DNA of 64,000 nt from Pythium myriotylum (Eukaryota > Oomycota > Peronosporomycetes > Pythiales > Pythiaceae): the NCBI GenBank assembly GCA_023091665.1, contig JALJCQ010000004.1, positions 2,294,001-2,358,000 of the forward strand, given 5' to 3'. A model generated the notes under the pieces. The model was given only the letters and a program-made list of their open reading frames with translations. It searched no databases and was not told the DNA's origin. The position numbers were made by a program, and so were the translations under genes. Positions 43,451-56,353 of this stretch are shown piece by piece (positions within the stretch are counted from its first letter, which is position 1; each line of letters starts with the position of its first letter).

Positions 43451-44446
43451 CTACGTTTGTTCCGTGATATCCATGTCGGTGGGACTCGGTGGACCATACC
43501 TCGCGGTGGAAAGATCAATCGCCCAAGAGGAACCAGTGGACCCAACGATTGGACCCGAAGACACTACAAGTGAACTGCTCTGTTGGGCGTGAATTGTCCT
43601 CGACTGCACATGATCCGAGCCGCTGCGGAAGGGGAATGATTGGGGCGGTAAAGCAACCGCTTGACCAGATCCGAGGACAGCTTGCGGTGGTGCGCCACCA
43701 CGGTTCCTCCTCAACTCGTGGGAGTGCATCCGATTTGAATGGTTTAGCAACCCCATCTGGCTCTGGAGGGCAGCCTTCTCCTGCTTCAGCGCGTGCATGT
43801 CGGCAGTGAGTACTTTCAACTCGGCAAGATAATTCTCCTTGTTCGTGTTGATTGCATGCACAGCCGACGGCAAGATTTCGCACGCTGGCGCGTTCATCAG
43901 GAACATCAGAACATTGTCTGGCAGCACTGCAATGGCATTGTCTTCCTCGTCCAGAGTTGGAATCGATGGAATCATCACGATCGCGTCCGGGACGAACTTG
44001 CCTCCCTTGAGTACTGCGATGGCGCTGTTGTAAGCTTCTTCGGAGGCCATGAGCTTCGTGTACTGTTGTCTCTGTACGTTGTTGATGATCAGCGAAAAAT
44101 TGACCGAGTGGGAAGCGATCGACCGGAGCACTTCATTGCACGTGGCCCCATCCTGGGGAGCCACGCGGCCATTGCAAAGAGTAAGGACGAAGAAAAGCTT
44201 GTAGTCACCACCGCGTTTGAGCTCCTCTGTGATCGCAGCGCAGGCTTCTTCGCGCATCTCAATGTCGGCGACCCCGGGTGTGTCCACTAGGATGATGCCC
44301 TCTTTCCAGGGTTCCGACTGCGATTTCTGCGTGAGACCGCTCCCGATGCTGATGCCGGCGTTGAACGCCGGGCGCTGGAGTATACAGTTGAGTAGCGTGC
44401 TCTTGCCGGCGCCGGGGTTGCCCATGAAGACCCAGCGCTGCGTCAT
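43451..44446 (-). CDS. P-loop GTPase, AIG1-like, paralogue B
   Basis: 331 residues, single exon on the minus strand. MTQRWVFMGNPGAGKST gives G1; LVDTPGVADIEMREEA gives G3 and the switch region. At the G4 position it reads IINNVQRQQY (NNVQ instead of [NT]KxD), as in paralogue A. The shared segment DNAIAVLPDNVLMFLMNAPA follows. Residues about 205-235 form a short coiled coil, and the last 95 residues are Ser/Pro/Gly-rich and probably disordered, a tail the other two paralogues lack. It is convergent with A and divergent from C. Function unknown. Confidence 0.78.
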   Translation of the reverse strand: MTQRWVFMGNPGAGKSTLLNCILQRPAFNAGISIGSGLTQKSQSEPWKEGIILVDTPGVADIEMREEACAAITEELKRGGDYKLFFVLTLCNGRVAPQDGATCNEVLRSIASHSVNFSLIINNVQRQQYTKLMASEEAYNSAIAVLKGGKFVPDAIVMIPSIPTLDEEDNAIAVLPDNVLMFLMNAPACEILPSAVHAINTNKENYLAELKVLTADMHALKQEKAALQSQMGLLNHSNRMHSHELRRNRGGAPPQAVLGSGQAVALPPQSFPFRSGSDHVQSRTIHAQQSSSLVVSSGPIVGSTGSSWAIDLSTARYGPPSPTDMDITEQT

Positions 44447-45338
44447 CCTGGAGTCGAAAAGAGAAGGAGGTGAACGCCGTTGATGGAGTGGAGGAGTGAC
44501 ACAGGCAACTGCTGATCCTTGGTATGCGGAATATTCACGAGACTGCAGACGAGATACGCATCTAGCTCTGGCCGTTTCGCTTCAGCTGCACGCCACAGCT
44601 GGTCTCATATGCTAGAAGGTATCGCCAGGGAAGACTGGATCCATGAGTCCTCCAGGCTTCTGGTTCCTTTCAGTAGTATCGCTTCTGATCTAAACGTTGG
44701 GGGAAATTTGATTCACGCTTCCATACTGCAACGAAGTTAACAGAAAATCTAGTAGAGAAACTACTTCACGTGAGCAGAGGTGGGAAGTTCTGTCGGCTGG
44801 ACTCAATGTTCAGTTCAGAGAGGCGCGATCCAGCCGCGTCCAACACGACCTCTGTTTCACACTGAGAGCAACCTACTGAAAAGTATCGCGGTGAATAATC
44901 CGTTCTGGTTCGTCGTGCTCCTTCCTGAAGGCCAGGTGCAAGTAAATTGATCATGACAACCCATCTATCGTGGAAGATGTGTACAGACGTACCAAGGTAT
45001 TTTTCAAGTCCAGATAAGACCTTTGGACCTCCAGACTCGAATTTATCTTAAAGTGCTTGAGAGAGTTCTTGTTCGGAAGACATGCGAAAGATCTTCTGTC
45101 CAGAATCCAGCGACAAGGCCGTTGCAAAAAAAAAAAAAGATGGTTGGCAAGTCTCGATGCGCCTTTTCTCTCTTGCGTTCATGTTCCATTCCGAAGACAG
45201 CTGGCCTCCTCAGGAGGTTCTTCTGGCTGGCCCCAGTTGCTATGGGTTGAAAGTTTGTTCGAGCCTAGCGTCCACGTCCAGCACGCCTCCCATTTGAGCA
45301 CTTCCCTAGCTGCCTTCTGCCGCTCGCCCTCCATCCCA
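44447..45338. other. Divergent spacer between GTPases B and C
   Basis: 892 bp with no supported gene. A 13-nt A run lies at 45126-45138. The frame of GTPase C is open back to 45057 but without an ATG before 45339, and that extension does not resemble its paralogues. Confidence 0.45.
45126..45138 (+). repeat. Poly-A homopolymer, 13 nt
   Basis: Uninterrupted run of 13 A in the promoter side of GTPase C. No target-site duplication or retrocopy is visible next to it. Confidence 0.9.
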
Positions 45339-46118
45339 ATGACCGAGTATCGAGTCTTCCTCGGCAACCCAGGAGCGGGCAAGAGTACGCTCATCAACTG
45401 CTTGCTCGGGTGCAAAGCTTTCAAGTCTGGTCTGAGCTTCGGAGCCGGATTGACTGTTGATTTTCAGGAAATCCCTGGTCCTGGCGGCATCGTGTATATT
45501 GACACGCCAGGCCTGGAAGATGTCACCATGAGAGATCATGCTGCGGGCGAAATCATGAAGGCACTGCGCAAGGACGGCAAGTACAAGCTATTCTTCTTTA
45601 CCAACCTCAGGAACGGCCGCGTATCGCCTGAAGACATCGTGATGTTCAACCAAGTGATTGGGGCTATTGACGTGCCCGACGTCAAATTCTCTGTCATCGT
45701 CAACAACATTAAGCCAAGGCAGTACGAGATGATTACAAAAAGCAAGGAAAATTATGACCAAATTGTCGCTGGTATCAACCACATGAAAGCCCAGACAACG
45801 TCCATAGCACTCGTACCGACGCTCGAGTTTCTCGATGAGAAAGATAACGCACTCGTTACTCTGCCGTCGCATTTTCTAGACTTCATGACCAACGCGCCTT
45901 CTGTCCATCTTTCCAGAGAGCGAGTGCGTAGCATTGACATCAAGGATGACCGATACACAAGGGAGCTCAATGAAATGAAAAAGATACTTCAGCAGCTCCG
46001 AGATGACAACGCGGCCCTCCACAAGAAGATCCGCGAGCTCGAGCGCAAACCGGGATTCCGCGAAGCTGTGGCCACTGCTTTCGAAGCCCTTGCGCGAGAA
46101 GTGGGTACCTGGGTCTAG
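45339..46118 (+). CDS. P-loop GTPase, AIG1-like, paralogue C
   Basis: 259 residues, single exon. MTEYRVFLGNPGAGKST (G1) and YIDTPGLEDVTMRDHAAG (G3) match the two neighbouring paralogues closely. The G4 position reads IVNNIKPRQY (NNIK). The family segment KDNALVTLPSHFLDFMTNAP is present. The C-terminus is a coiled coil (LNEMKKILQQLRDDNAALHK and on), which could mediate dimerisation. Length and motif spacing agree with A and B, supporting the chosen start. The gene converges with the BEACH gene, 380 bp away. Function unknown. Confidence 0.78.
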   Translation: MTEYRVFLGNPGAGKSTLINCLLGCKAFKSGLSFGAGLTVDFQEIPGPGGIVYIDTPGLEDVTMRDHAAGEIMKALRKDGKYKLFFFTNLRNGRVSPEDIVMFNQVIGAIDVPDVKFSVIVNNIKPRQYEMITKSKENYDQIVAGINHMKAQTTSIALVPTLEFLDEKDNALVTLPSHFLDFMTNAPSVHLSRERVRSIDIKDDRYTRELNEMKKILQQLRDDNAALHKKIRELERKPGFREAVATAFEALAREVGTWV

Positions 46119-46498
46119 CTCCCACACATATACAAGATGTCATCTTGCCATCTACGTTTAAAATTGTTCGCATCTTCTCTTTGTTGTGCCATTCGCGTCT
46201 ATCATGGAGCCACGTCGAGAAAACGAAGGCATTCCTTCATCAGTATGCGCTCGAATTTACACTCCACTGTCCGGAAATGGAAGCAAGTTTTTCGGATAAA
46301 TCCAGCGCCAGACACCCAGCGATGCGGGCGGCAAATGAAGTGTACAACTGCATAACTAATTGCTCGACTCCAAGGGCAATATCGAAACCCCTTTCGCACA
46401 TATATACACGGTGAACATAACTATTCGATTTTAATGACACACCTCTCTATGAACTCACATGACGCGGACCTATTGGACAGGACCTCACTAGCTTCTCC
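46119..46498. other. Spacer, GTPase C to BEACH gene
   Basis: 380 bp between convergent genes; no coding frame or element supported. Confidence 0.5.
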
Positions 46499-49400
46499 TT
46501 ACGTCAAGCTGGCGAACGGGTCCTCGTAGTTGTTTGGCGCGGTGTCTTCGTCCCGAGTTTGTTGCTCAAGACCAACAATGTTGTTACCCGCGAACGGGTC
46601 AAAAGTCAGCGAAGGGTTTGCCAAACTGCTTGTCACGACCACTGACGCAGAAGACGTCGCAGGAGCTGGTGGAGCGGCGTTCTTCGGTGAGTTAAAATCA
46701 AGCAGGTTTGCAGTCGGTGGAGCCGCGGTGGTTGCTGGTGCCGGTGGCGTCACCGATGATGTGACTGCAAAAACGTCGTCACTGACCGACATGAAACTGT
46801 TCCTCGTGCTGCCGAAGGATGATCTTGAGATGAATTGTGGGCTCACAATCGAAGAGCTCATGTTGACGACGAACTCCTCCATCGATCGCGAGGCTGCTCG
46901 TCCTTTGCGACCGCTATTCGACAGACTCTGTGCGCGAATCTCGATAAGGAACGATGAGAGATCGGCTTTTGCCTCTTCCAGTGCTTCCAGAACAATGCGC
47001 GTTGTCGCCTGCATCACCTCTGTATAGTGGAAGCAATCTTAGAAAAATGGTGCTATCTTTCTGGTGAGGGATTTCTGAGCTTACCGGAGAATGCACCATA
47101 ATGTGCGTTCATCTCTTCCCACAGGTGGTCGAACAGCAGGAAGACTACGGAGTGACAATTAGACATCAAATCAACGACAAGGACCGCGCGAAATGGATCA
47201 CTAACCTTCGGAGAAAATCACGTAGAAGGCATCCTTGTCAGCAAAGAATGGCCAGTTCATGTGTCTCTCCTTGTACAAACACCCATCGCCGGACCAAAAC
47301 GTTCTCGCCAGCACACAGGTGACATTGATACCTGCGGGACCCCATGGATACGTGTTCTCATGCGAGCCCGGCACCTGATGCTCCACCATTCGAGCAGCCT
47401 GATCATAGTAGTGCTTCGCGAAGTACACCAAACACTTCAGGCTCAACTGACCGCCGGCGCGGAAGTCGGTCGTGGGGTCAGGACGTTGAAAACCCAAACG
47501 ACTCCACGTCGGACCAGCTTGCTCGTATTGCAACTGAGTGTCACCAAGATCGAGCAGTTCTGAAGCACCGTCACGCCCATACATAGCCGTCCACAGCTCT
47601 TTTCGCAACAACTCGTAGGTTTCGTTGTCTGTGACACACGGCTGCTTAAGCCACGAATAGTAATCCTGCATCGCTGATAAGTATGGCTCCTCTGGCATCG
47701 CGATCTTGCCTGCACGAATCCACAAACCAGTCGGCGTATCTGCATTGCTGGCTCCCCATCGGAATAAATTCTTCTTCTCTTCAGCTTCTTTCTTGAGTTG
47801 GTCACGAAGGTTTGCCTTCGCCATCGCCTCTGCCTCATCTTCTCGAGCTTTGCGGTCCAGGTTAGAGATATTCTTGCACCCATCAGAGATTCCATAATGT
47901 AAAGCGTATGCGACAACAGCACCGTCAGCGTAACCGCACAGAATGCACCGTTCATCTTGCGATACGCTGACCGTTGTCAAGTTGGAGTTCCGCTTGCACT
48001 CAATTCGACGAACAACGACGCTTGGCAAACCGGCGTCACGAACTTCGATCACTCCATCCGCACCTCCCGTTGCGGTGATTATATATTCGCCCGAGCGTGT
48101 GAAGAACACTCCACGGTCAAGAAGCACGACGGGCTTCCCTTCGGTAGTCTCGAGGCGGTCGTGCGAAACGAGCTGGCCGTTCATCGACACAAGGTACAAG
48201 TCAGACTGTTCGGCTTCATCGTGGTGATCAACTTGGAAGCTTCCAACTTGCCCACTAAGCAGAGTAATCCGGTTTGCCACAGAATGAATAAGAGTATCAC
48301 CGTGACTCGAGATAGTCAAGTGGGTCACAACCGAGTATGCAGGACTTGCGATTTCGATGTTGTGCAGCGGAGTCGCAGATCGCAGGGAATGAACTAGGAT
48401 TGTGTTGTCACGAGAAGAGCTCACGACGATATCCAAGTCGACGTTCAGCGCTACAGCGACGACTGGGTTCGTATGACCGTGTAACAGAACCCATGGAAGC
48501 CCTCCAACCGGAAGCTCTTTCTTTACGAACATTCGACGCGAGCGGGTTGCAGCCAGTTTTGAAAGTGCCCACACAGAGACAGTACAGTCCTCGCTTCCAA
48601 ATGCAAGAGCAAGATCACCAGTGAAGTCGTCTTCGCTGCACGCCATGCACAAGATTGGTTTTTTGTGGAAAGCGATGCGCTGTAAAAGCTCTCCATCCGC
48701 TGACCAGTGGATTCGCCAACTACCGTCCCAATAGCCACAACTGATCATCTGCTCGTAAAAAACCACGCCATCACGAACCAGAGATCCCGTCGGAAGTTTC
48801 CACCATTGATCGACATCCGCCAACGTGAACGGACACATCTTCGGCTGATCTGGGGTTGAGTTCAGGTATCTCTTTGCTAAGACTGTACCTTCTGAATCAC
48901 TTGTATACACAACGACTCCGTGGTCGTTGGAACCTGAGCTGTGAGCGCCGATACCTGTACCACTACCCATACCAGGACCACCGAGACCCGAACTCGAGTT
49001 CAGAGCACTTGCAAATCGAATCTGGACGACCGGCGCGGAGTGTTTGGAGTTCAGATCATGGCGACGCACCTGTCGACGGGACGATAACGCAGCCATCGCG
49101 TGCGAGGCAGAGAAACGAGCTTCTAGGGAATCATCCTGGCTCATTCGTGCAGGATGCGGTTTCTTGAATAGCTGGATAGGTAGCGTACCTCGTTGTGTGA
49201 GGCGAGCACGGGTGCCAACATTAAGCGAATTTAGTTCAAGCCGTTCGGGCTGGCATGCAATGTGATACGAATTTTCTGCATCGATTGCAGCTTGGCCCTG
49301 TTGCTTGTAGCCGAAAATCAAGTCGATCCAGTGGTGCAAGTTGTCTGATACGTAGTCACTTTCAAGAGCGAGCCTGTGTTGGCGAATGAAATCGTGGGGT

Positions 49401-52400
49401 GATGTTGCCCAAGGAGGCAAGGAGACGGACTGTTCCAGTGCTCTCAGTGAGGGCGTTGTGTTCTGATCAACACCAAGGCCCTTCATCAGTTGCTTATTGC
49501 GGCTGCTCACAAGGAATTCAGGCAAGAAGAAGAACTCTGGAACAAGCTCAAACTGGCATCCATCCTCATCAGTAGCTCGATTGAATGCTTCCCCAATCGA
49601 GTTGAAGGCTCCTCCAGAGGAAAGGATTGAGTCGGCGTTCTGGCCATTGATCGCAAGCGCATTTGTGAACGGAGCGAGTCGGCACAAGAAGAAGAACACA
49701 GATCGCAGGTGAGAGTATGACGTTGGGAAGTGATGCGCCGGAATTTGCGAATCCGCTTTCCACGACTGATACAAGTCACGAGCACGCTGGCTACCAGTGG
49801 CAGTCTGGACTCCAATCGGTTTCGTCAAATCACGATACACGGAAGGGTCATCGAGCCGAAGTTGTTCCGACACGTAGTCTTGGAGAACCCAAGGAAAGAC
49901 CGGGTATTGCGTGAGATCGTTGTACGTTCGACCAGCTGATACGTTAAGAAGCATCAAGTACTCGAAGTTGCTGATTTCCCGTCGCACCCACATCTCCGTC
50001 CACTTACTCTTATTGAACATTCGATCAGCAGTGAGCAGGCGTTTTCCCCATTTGGCCAAGCATGGTGGTTTCCGTTCTTTCAGAGTTGCGTAGACGAGAT
50101 CGGCCTCGTCATTTCCTTCCAACCCCAAAAAGCACGAGCTTCCGTCAACGAAGTACACTTCGATGCCATTTTGTGGGTTGAGTAGGAATCTTCGACGATA
50201 GATCACGCGGATAACTCGAACTCCCCACACGCGTCGACGCAGCTCCGACACAAACGAGTTACCGAGGTTCACCTCGATCTTCGAGTCATCAGTTAGCTCC
50301 GACAGTTTCTTTAGGGTGGTAACGTACTCGCCCTCAAACACGATAGTAGTCGAACCGATGCGGAGAATGCCATACACCATCAGTCCCGAGGGGAGGATAA
50401 GGTACGCTTTGGTTCGGTAAAGCGCGCCCAAATTCCTCCACTGCTCGCTGCGGGCCTGAAAGCCACGAGTCACACGAGAGCTCGACAAGCTCGGGGGTGT
50501 TGCGGCATTCCCTGTCGAGTCGGTTTTATCAGCCTCTACTGCAACTGTAGACGGTACGGTCTCTTCTGGAGGGACGACAATCACAGGAGTTTCTGGTCGT
50601 GGAGCAGGTTCCGGGGGTGTCGTCTCTTGCACCTGACCGGATTGTCGTCTCCATAACCTCGGAGCACCAATGGCGGCGGCTGCCTCTGCTGTCTTATCTT
50701 CGTCTCCTTTCTTAACTCCTGTGAGCATTCGGATACCAGTCGAGAATCGGGATGAGATAGTACCGATACGGCCAAACTTGTCCTTGCCCTTGACAGAGGA
50801 TGCAACATCGGGCGTGTCGATGATGCTATCGAGTCGATCAGAAACCTTGTCTTGCTCTCCTGATGACGTTGTTGATGCGGCGGGTGATTCGATAGGAACA
50901 GCTGTCAAGTCGGTAGGAGCCGAAGATGGGGCCTTAGACTCAACAGACAGCGAATTGCGATCTCCACCCATGATTCCTCCGGTTTGGGCTCGAACTCTGC
51001 GACCTGGGCCGCTCGCCGAGTTTCGTGTTGGGGACGATTCACCACCAGACCCCGAATCTCCATCGTTCGAGTAGCCATTTAGAGCGTCCATAACTGAGTC
51101 CACGACATCGTCAGCATCATAGCCGAGATCTTCATCCTGCTCCTCATCGCCTTCTTCTGCTCGATCTCCGTTTGAGTCATCGGTCATCGCCTTGATAACT
51201 CCCTCGTTTGATGCAGAAAAAGCCTCCATGACCTCCGCATTCGAGGCGTTGATTCCGTTGGACAGCGAGCTGATGGACTTCACATACTCAGCGTAATCAG
51301 ACAACGTGTCATCAGTGTCGGGCAAAAGACGAGAGCGAATCCAGTTGCTTGACGTATACGTGTCCAATCGCCAAAACTCATTCTGGTTGAGCGCTTCACT
51401 CAAACCATTCGTTGAAACCAACTCAGTCGCACCAGAGCTTGTGACTGAAAATGCATTGGACCATACATGTCGAATTCCCCACTTGAGTAGGACTCGTAAT
51501 CGCATCCAATCGTCTACATCCTTTGCTTTCATCCGTTGAAGCCATACTTGAGTTGTTTCGTCCGTAGAGCCATTTGCATCAGGATTGCCCGGTGTTCGCG
51601 TTGAACGACCTATGCGTTCGAGCTCGGCTCGAGCGCGGTCCTTCTCCTCCACTTCGTGTGTCAACATTGCTGTCCGTCGGTTCGCTCTGCTTTCCCGAGC
51701 ATGGGCCATCTGCTCGAAGTAAAATCCATCACGACGCGAAACCTCCTGATTACTTGACGCGAAATCGTTTTGATTGAGAAGCGCAATCAACTCCTCTGAA
51801 GATCGAAGAGGCTGCATGACCAATCCTGCCAAAATACTTGCAAGCTTCACTGCCGAATCAGACCACAACTTGCGCCGAACGCGATTAATTAATGCCGCGA
51901 GTTCAGGAACAAACCACAGAACCAGAGAAGTTTCATCCCCAGGAGCGGCACGAACGTGGTTGCTGCTGGTGATCAACCCACCAATTCCAATATTTGTTGA
52001 GCTTCGAGATGGGGTGAAGGACGATTCATACTGGCTCGTGTCACGTCCGAGTCCCATGGCGTTGACGAAATACTCTAGTTTGTTGATGCGCGCAAGGAAA
52101 GTTGAGCTAGCTTGTATCTTCAGCTTAGGTCCATCGACATTGTTCGATGAATTTCCTTCAGCCGTCTCCCGATCATCAGTGAGTAAGATGATGTAGAAAG
52201 AGCGAAGCAGGAGTTGGAGAACCTGACGCATTGGACCACCCGGGTGCGGCCGCATGGCCACCGTCCCTTGTCCTCCCTGACTGCCAGGTGCAGCGAGTAT
52301 GTTAAAACCAAAACCCATCCCTCGGTTGACTCCGTTTCGACTATCCCGTCTCGCGGGACCTGTGCCTGCACCAACTGGAGGCGGACTCTGACTGCCGCTG

Positions 52401-55400
52401 GGAGGCGCAGATGGTCCAGTTAGGCTGAGAGCAATGCTTCGCGCAGGTTTCCGTCCAAAGCTTGCGTCTTTCTCCGAATGAAAGTAAGGGGCTAGATGCT
52501 GCCAAACACCCAACAGCGAGTCGACCAGTTCTGCCTCGTGCCACATCATCCGTTCACACCGCCAATACACCGGCACCGGGTTGTTCTGAGAGTCGGATCC
52601 GGGTTCGATTGAGTCTGGTTTCACACTACCGAGTGTGTCGGGATCATAGTGGAGTACTACGGCAGCTGCGAGAGTTGCCAAATTCTCGGCATTACGCCAT
52701 AACACGGAATCGCGGAGCTGCGAATCCTCTTTTCCTCGTAGGTTCAGCTCAACGGTAAGCAGCTCATTCATCTTGTCTAAAGTTGATCGCAGCAGGGTAA
52801 TCACCACAATCTCAAGCTCTTCCGAGGAATCGATGAAGCGTGACAGGCTTGTGAACGGATCTTGAAGGAGTATCCAAGCCATATCGTTCGATTTCGCTTC
52901 AAGGCACACAATGGAGGATATCAACTCGTATGCTGTCTGAGTGATAAATGTGGCACAAGCTGCAGGCTGGAGGTGCGACATCAGCTCGATTGCCGCCATT
53001 TTCACGCGGTTCGGCATATCCCTGAAGGCTGCTCCGTTGGTGTTCTTCTTTCTATCACCCTCACTCGAAACAGTGAACAGACTTGACACAAACTCAGCAT
53101 CATCTGATGCCATGATGGAAAACAGCGCGTTGATTCTTGTCTCTTCTCCTTCAGTTGGGCTCAAGACAATCTCACGCAAACGACTTAACGTCACACCTGG
53201 ACACCCGGTCAATGGTACCCCGAACAATGATGACGGGAGTTGGCCCAATGGATGCTCCATTTTCTGATCTCCGCGGAGGCTCAACATGGCCTCAATGATC
53301 GGTGTCTGCTCTGTTGTGGACGAAATGGTCAAAGCACCAGAGGTTGAAATGCTGTTGAAGATCAACATGTTTCTGTTGATTGCGCTGGCTGGTGTAGACG
53401 ATGCGAACAGAATCTTCAAGTGGCGAATAGCCACGAGGCGAATGGATGGCGAACTTGCGCGTACCATCTCCAAAAACGGAAAGAGAAGGTTCGCGTGCCA
53501 GATCATCGCACCAGACAACATTGTCTCGTCAATCAACGACTCGTAGTCCTCACTTTTCGTCCCCGGTGGCTTCATCTCGTGCTCAGTCACCTGGAAACCC
53601 AACAGCAACAACAGAATCTCGGAGTAGACCCCCATCGTCACTGGGTGACCTGCCGCGTTCAACGCCCTCATAATAAGAAACGCGTCTCCAACTGATAGCT
53701 GGATCTTGTCCAAACTCGTCACTTTTTCACGGTCTTGAACGCACTGACACTTCAGCGTGAGATAGGTGCGAAGTAGGCGAAGTGTCATCACACGCAACGT
53801 GTTGTAGCTGAAGTTCAAGAGTGGTAACCAGATGCGAAGTCCTCCAAGGCGACCAAACAAATCGAGAAGGCCAGCTGGAGCTGTTGGCTGTAGGGACAAT
53901 TCAATGAGCAGCTCGATAAGATCGGGTAGATCAGCTTCGGGGACATTTTCAACGACTGATCCAGCGTCCGCCTCTCCATCAGACATATTCTTCGCTTGGT
54001 TGTTCGCTACTTCACCTGCGTCTTGAAGGCTCGGTGTACCATCAGCGTTTAATCCTGATGACATAGGGTTCGTTGGCTTTCCGATCATACAAAATATCAG
54101 TGAACGGGTGCTCTCGTAGGACAGCTGAGTCTTGACTTCTTTGGCCTTAGCTCCTCGACCAATGACAGACGTCTTGATAGGTTGAGCCTCGCAAAGTTCG
54201 AGCTTGATGATCTCAAGTACTCGACGACGCAGTACGTTTATCTCGTCTTCAGTGAACTCTCGTACTCGACGCAAAACAGCGGAGTGAGACTGGCGCCAGT
54301 AGATCCACGATAAACACCGGAGAAAGTGTCGCGTGGAAACAGCGGAGGATGTCGTTCCGTCCTTACGCGTTGCAACCTCCAATTTCTCAAACACGTTATT
54401 CTGGAGGTCTGTTGGTGCATTGACCCAGATGCGAAAGTTGAACAAGAGATGCTTGTAAATATCTTCGGCAAGTGTCCGATCCGAGATAACAGCACTCCGA
54501 AATCTTTCGATAGCCAGCAAAAGATCAGGGGAAAGATATGCTGGGGGCAGGGATCGAAGAAGAAGAGCTGTCAGGCGGACGCCTTGATGACGACGATAGA
54601 TAAACTTGTTCACAAGTGAATGCCGCATGATCTCGCCCATCAGCAAAATAACCTTGGGGATACTTCGAGGTCCTAGAGGCCGAGCAATCTCATCTGCCAT
54701 CTGACTCAAGAATTCAGTGTCTTCATCGAACTGGGACAGAATGATTGCATTTGAACCCGACGCTGCAGCTGACTTTGGGGCAGTAACCAACAATGGGAGG
54801 CAGACAAGCGGACCTCCTAGCTGTGCAATTGCTTGCTTGAACGTTCCGGCGCGACGAAGCCGAACACCAGCGCTTGCAGCCTCAGCGTGGTTGTCATTAC
54901 CACTCGAATCGAAGCAGAGTCCTCGTTGTCGGTCACAGTTCCTAGCGTCGTATGCAAACAGTAGCCCTTCACCACCTGTCGTCGGGGTTGGCACACCTGC
55001 AGTTCCTGTCACCGCAGCGGTGACACTTGACGTCGATGACGTTGACGACGAGATGTAGGAGTTGAATTGGAACACTAGTGCATCGTACTCATCCGCACTC
55101 TTGATATTGGAGATGATATTGGGTGGCAATGGTTGCCCAAACAGAGCCGTTGGTCCGAGCAACACCTTAAGTGCAGTACCTCGATCGCGATCGCGCATTG
55201 CAATGTACGACTTCACCACAGGCGCCATGAGAACAGTATTCGGATACGTGAGCTTGGTACTATGGCGCAGCTCGCCGTTCAGAAAAATATCGACCTTGGA
55301 GCCACGGATCTGTCGATGAGTGTGGACAATCGACAGAAAATGCCATCGCCCGGGAGTGATTAGATCGGGAATCTCAACATGCGAGTCGTTCTTCTTCTTG

Positions 55401-56353
55401 TCGAAGCATGTAATCGCGAGTGAAGAGCGAATGAAGGAGCACACGATACCGACGTCAGTCTTGCCACTGCACACATACAGGTCAGAGCACACAAGGACAC
55501 AATGAACAAACAGTAAGGATCTCGTACCAGAAAGTGAACAGCGGTGCTGAGGTCTCCGGGAGACACTCGAACTTGAGCCAGGCGCAGAATGTGTACCCGT
55601 TGGCGGGAAACGACTCGAGCACAGGAAGCACGAGTCCCGAGTAATCGCCGCTGAGGTCGAAGAAGCTCACAGGTCCAAACGAGTCGCGCGCAATCATCTC
55701 GAGCGTCGCAATGTAGTAGCTCACGGCCTGGTCGTCCGGGTCCTCGTGCTCCATGCGCGGACTGCGGAAGACAGCCAGCATGGCGCAGATGTCGTCGCTC
55801 GAGACCGAGTGGTTGGCGAGGTAGAGGAAGAGGCGCAGCACCTTCTTGAGCACTTGGTTGCTCACGAACGGGTCGACGAAGAGCCCGCGCTCGCTTAGGA
55901 ACGTGAGGATGTCGCGCTGGAGCCCGAAGCTGCTGCAGGCCTCGACATTGCCGCAGCTGCTGCGCACGAGGTTGATAAGCGCGTCCAGCACTTGCACCTG
56001 CAGGCAGAGCGCCGCTGGGTGAGTCACGAGGGAGAAGGAATGGCCACGCGCAACTCGTCTCGCACCTGTGCGGCCTCCTCGAGCACGCCGACGATGTTGG
56101 AGAAGATCGCGCGCAGCGCAGCCGGGTTGCGTATCGTGAGCTTGACGGCGTCGGCCTCGACGTACTCCTTGCCGCCCACTACAAACGAAGCCATGAGAGA
56201 GCGAGCCAATGGGACGAGCGAGTGCACATGGGTTCACGCACGCAGATCGAGCAGGAAGGCCGAGACCGTCGTGTCCGTGAGCGGCGCCGAGACGGCGGCC
56301 CAGGCCGAGACCTCCATACCAACGGTGAACGTCGAGCGGCGGCGCTCGCGCAT
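46499..56353 (-). CDS. Giant BEACH-WD40-ELMO protein
   Basis: Six exons on the minus strand: 56353-56242, 56178-56066, 55997-55528, 55466-47206, 47144-47085 and 47019-46499; 3178 residues, all introns 61-68 bp and in frame. Residues about 190-340 hold a concanavalin A-like domain (GYTFCAWLKFECLPE; GRWHFLSIVHTH), as in NBEA/LRBA/WDFY3. A long helical region follows, then a PH-BEACH domain (about 1905-2050), the BEACH domain (about 2055-2305; LLNVSAGRTYNDLTQYPVFP, then HHWIDLIFGYKQQGQAA) and WD40 repeats (about 2370-2755). The C-terminal part is an ELMO domain (about 2845-3030) with WSRLGFQRPDPTTDFRAGG. The last 120 residues are disordered with NLLDF, DPFAG and DPFASLT. BEACH proteins act in membrane traffic; ELMO domains regulate small GTPases. 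The start at 56353 is the first ATG of the frame. Confidence 0.85.
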
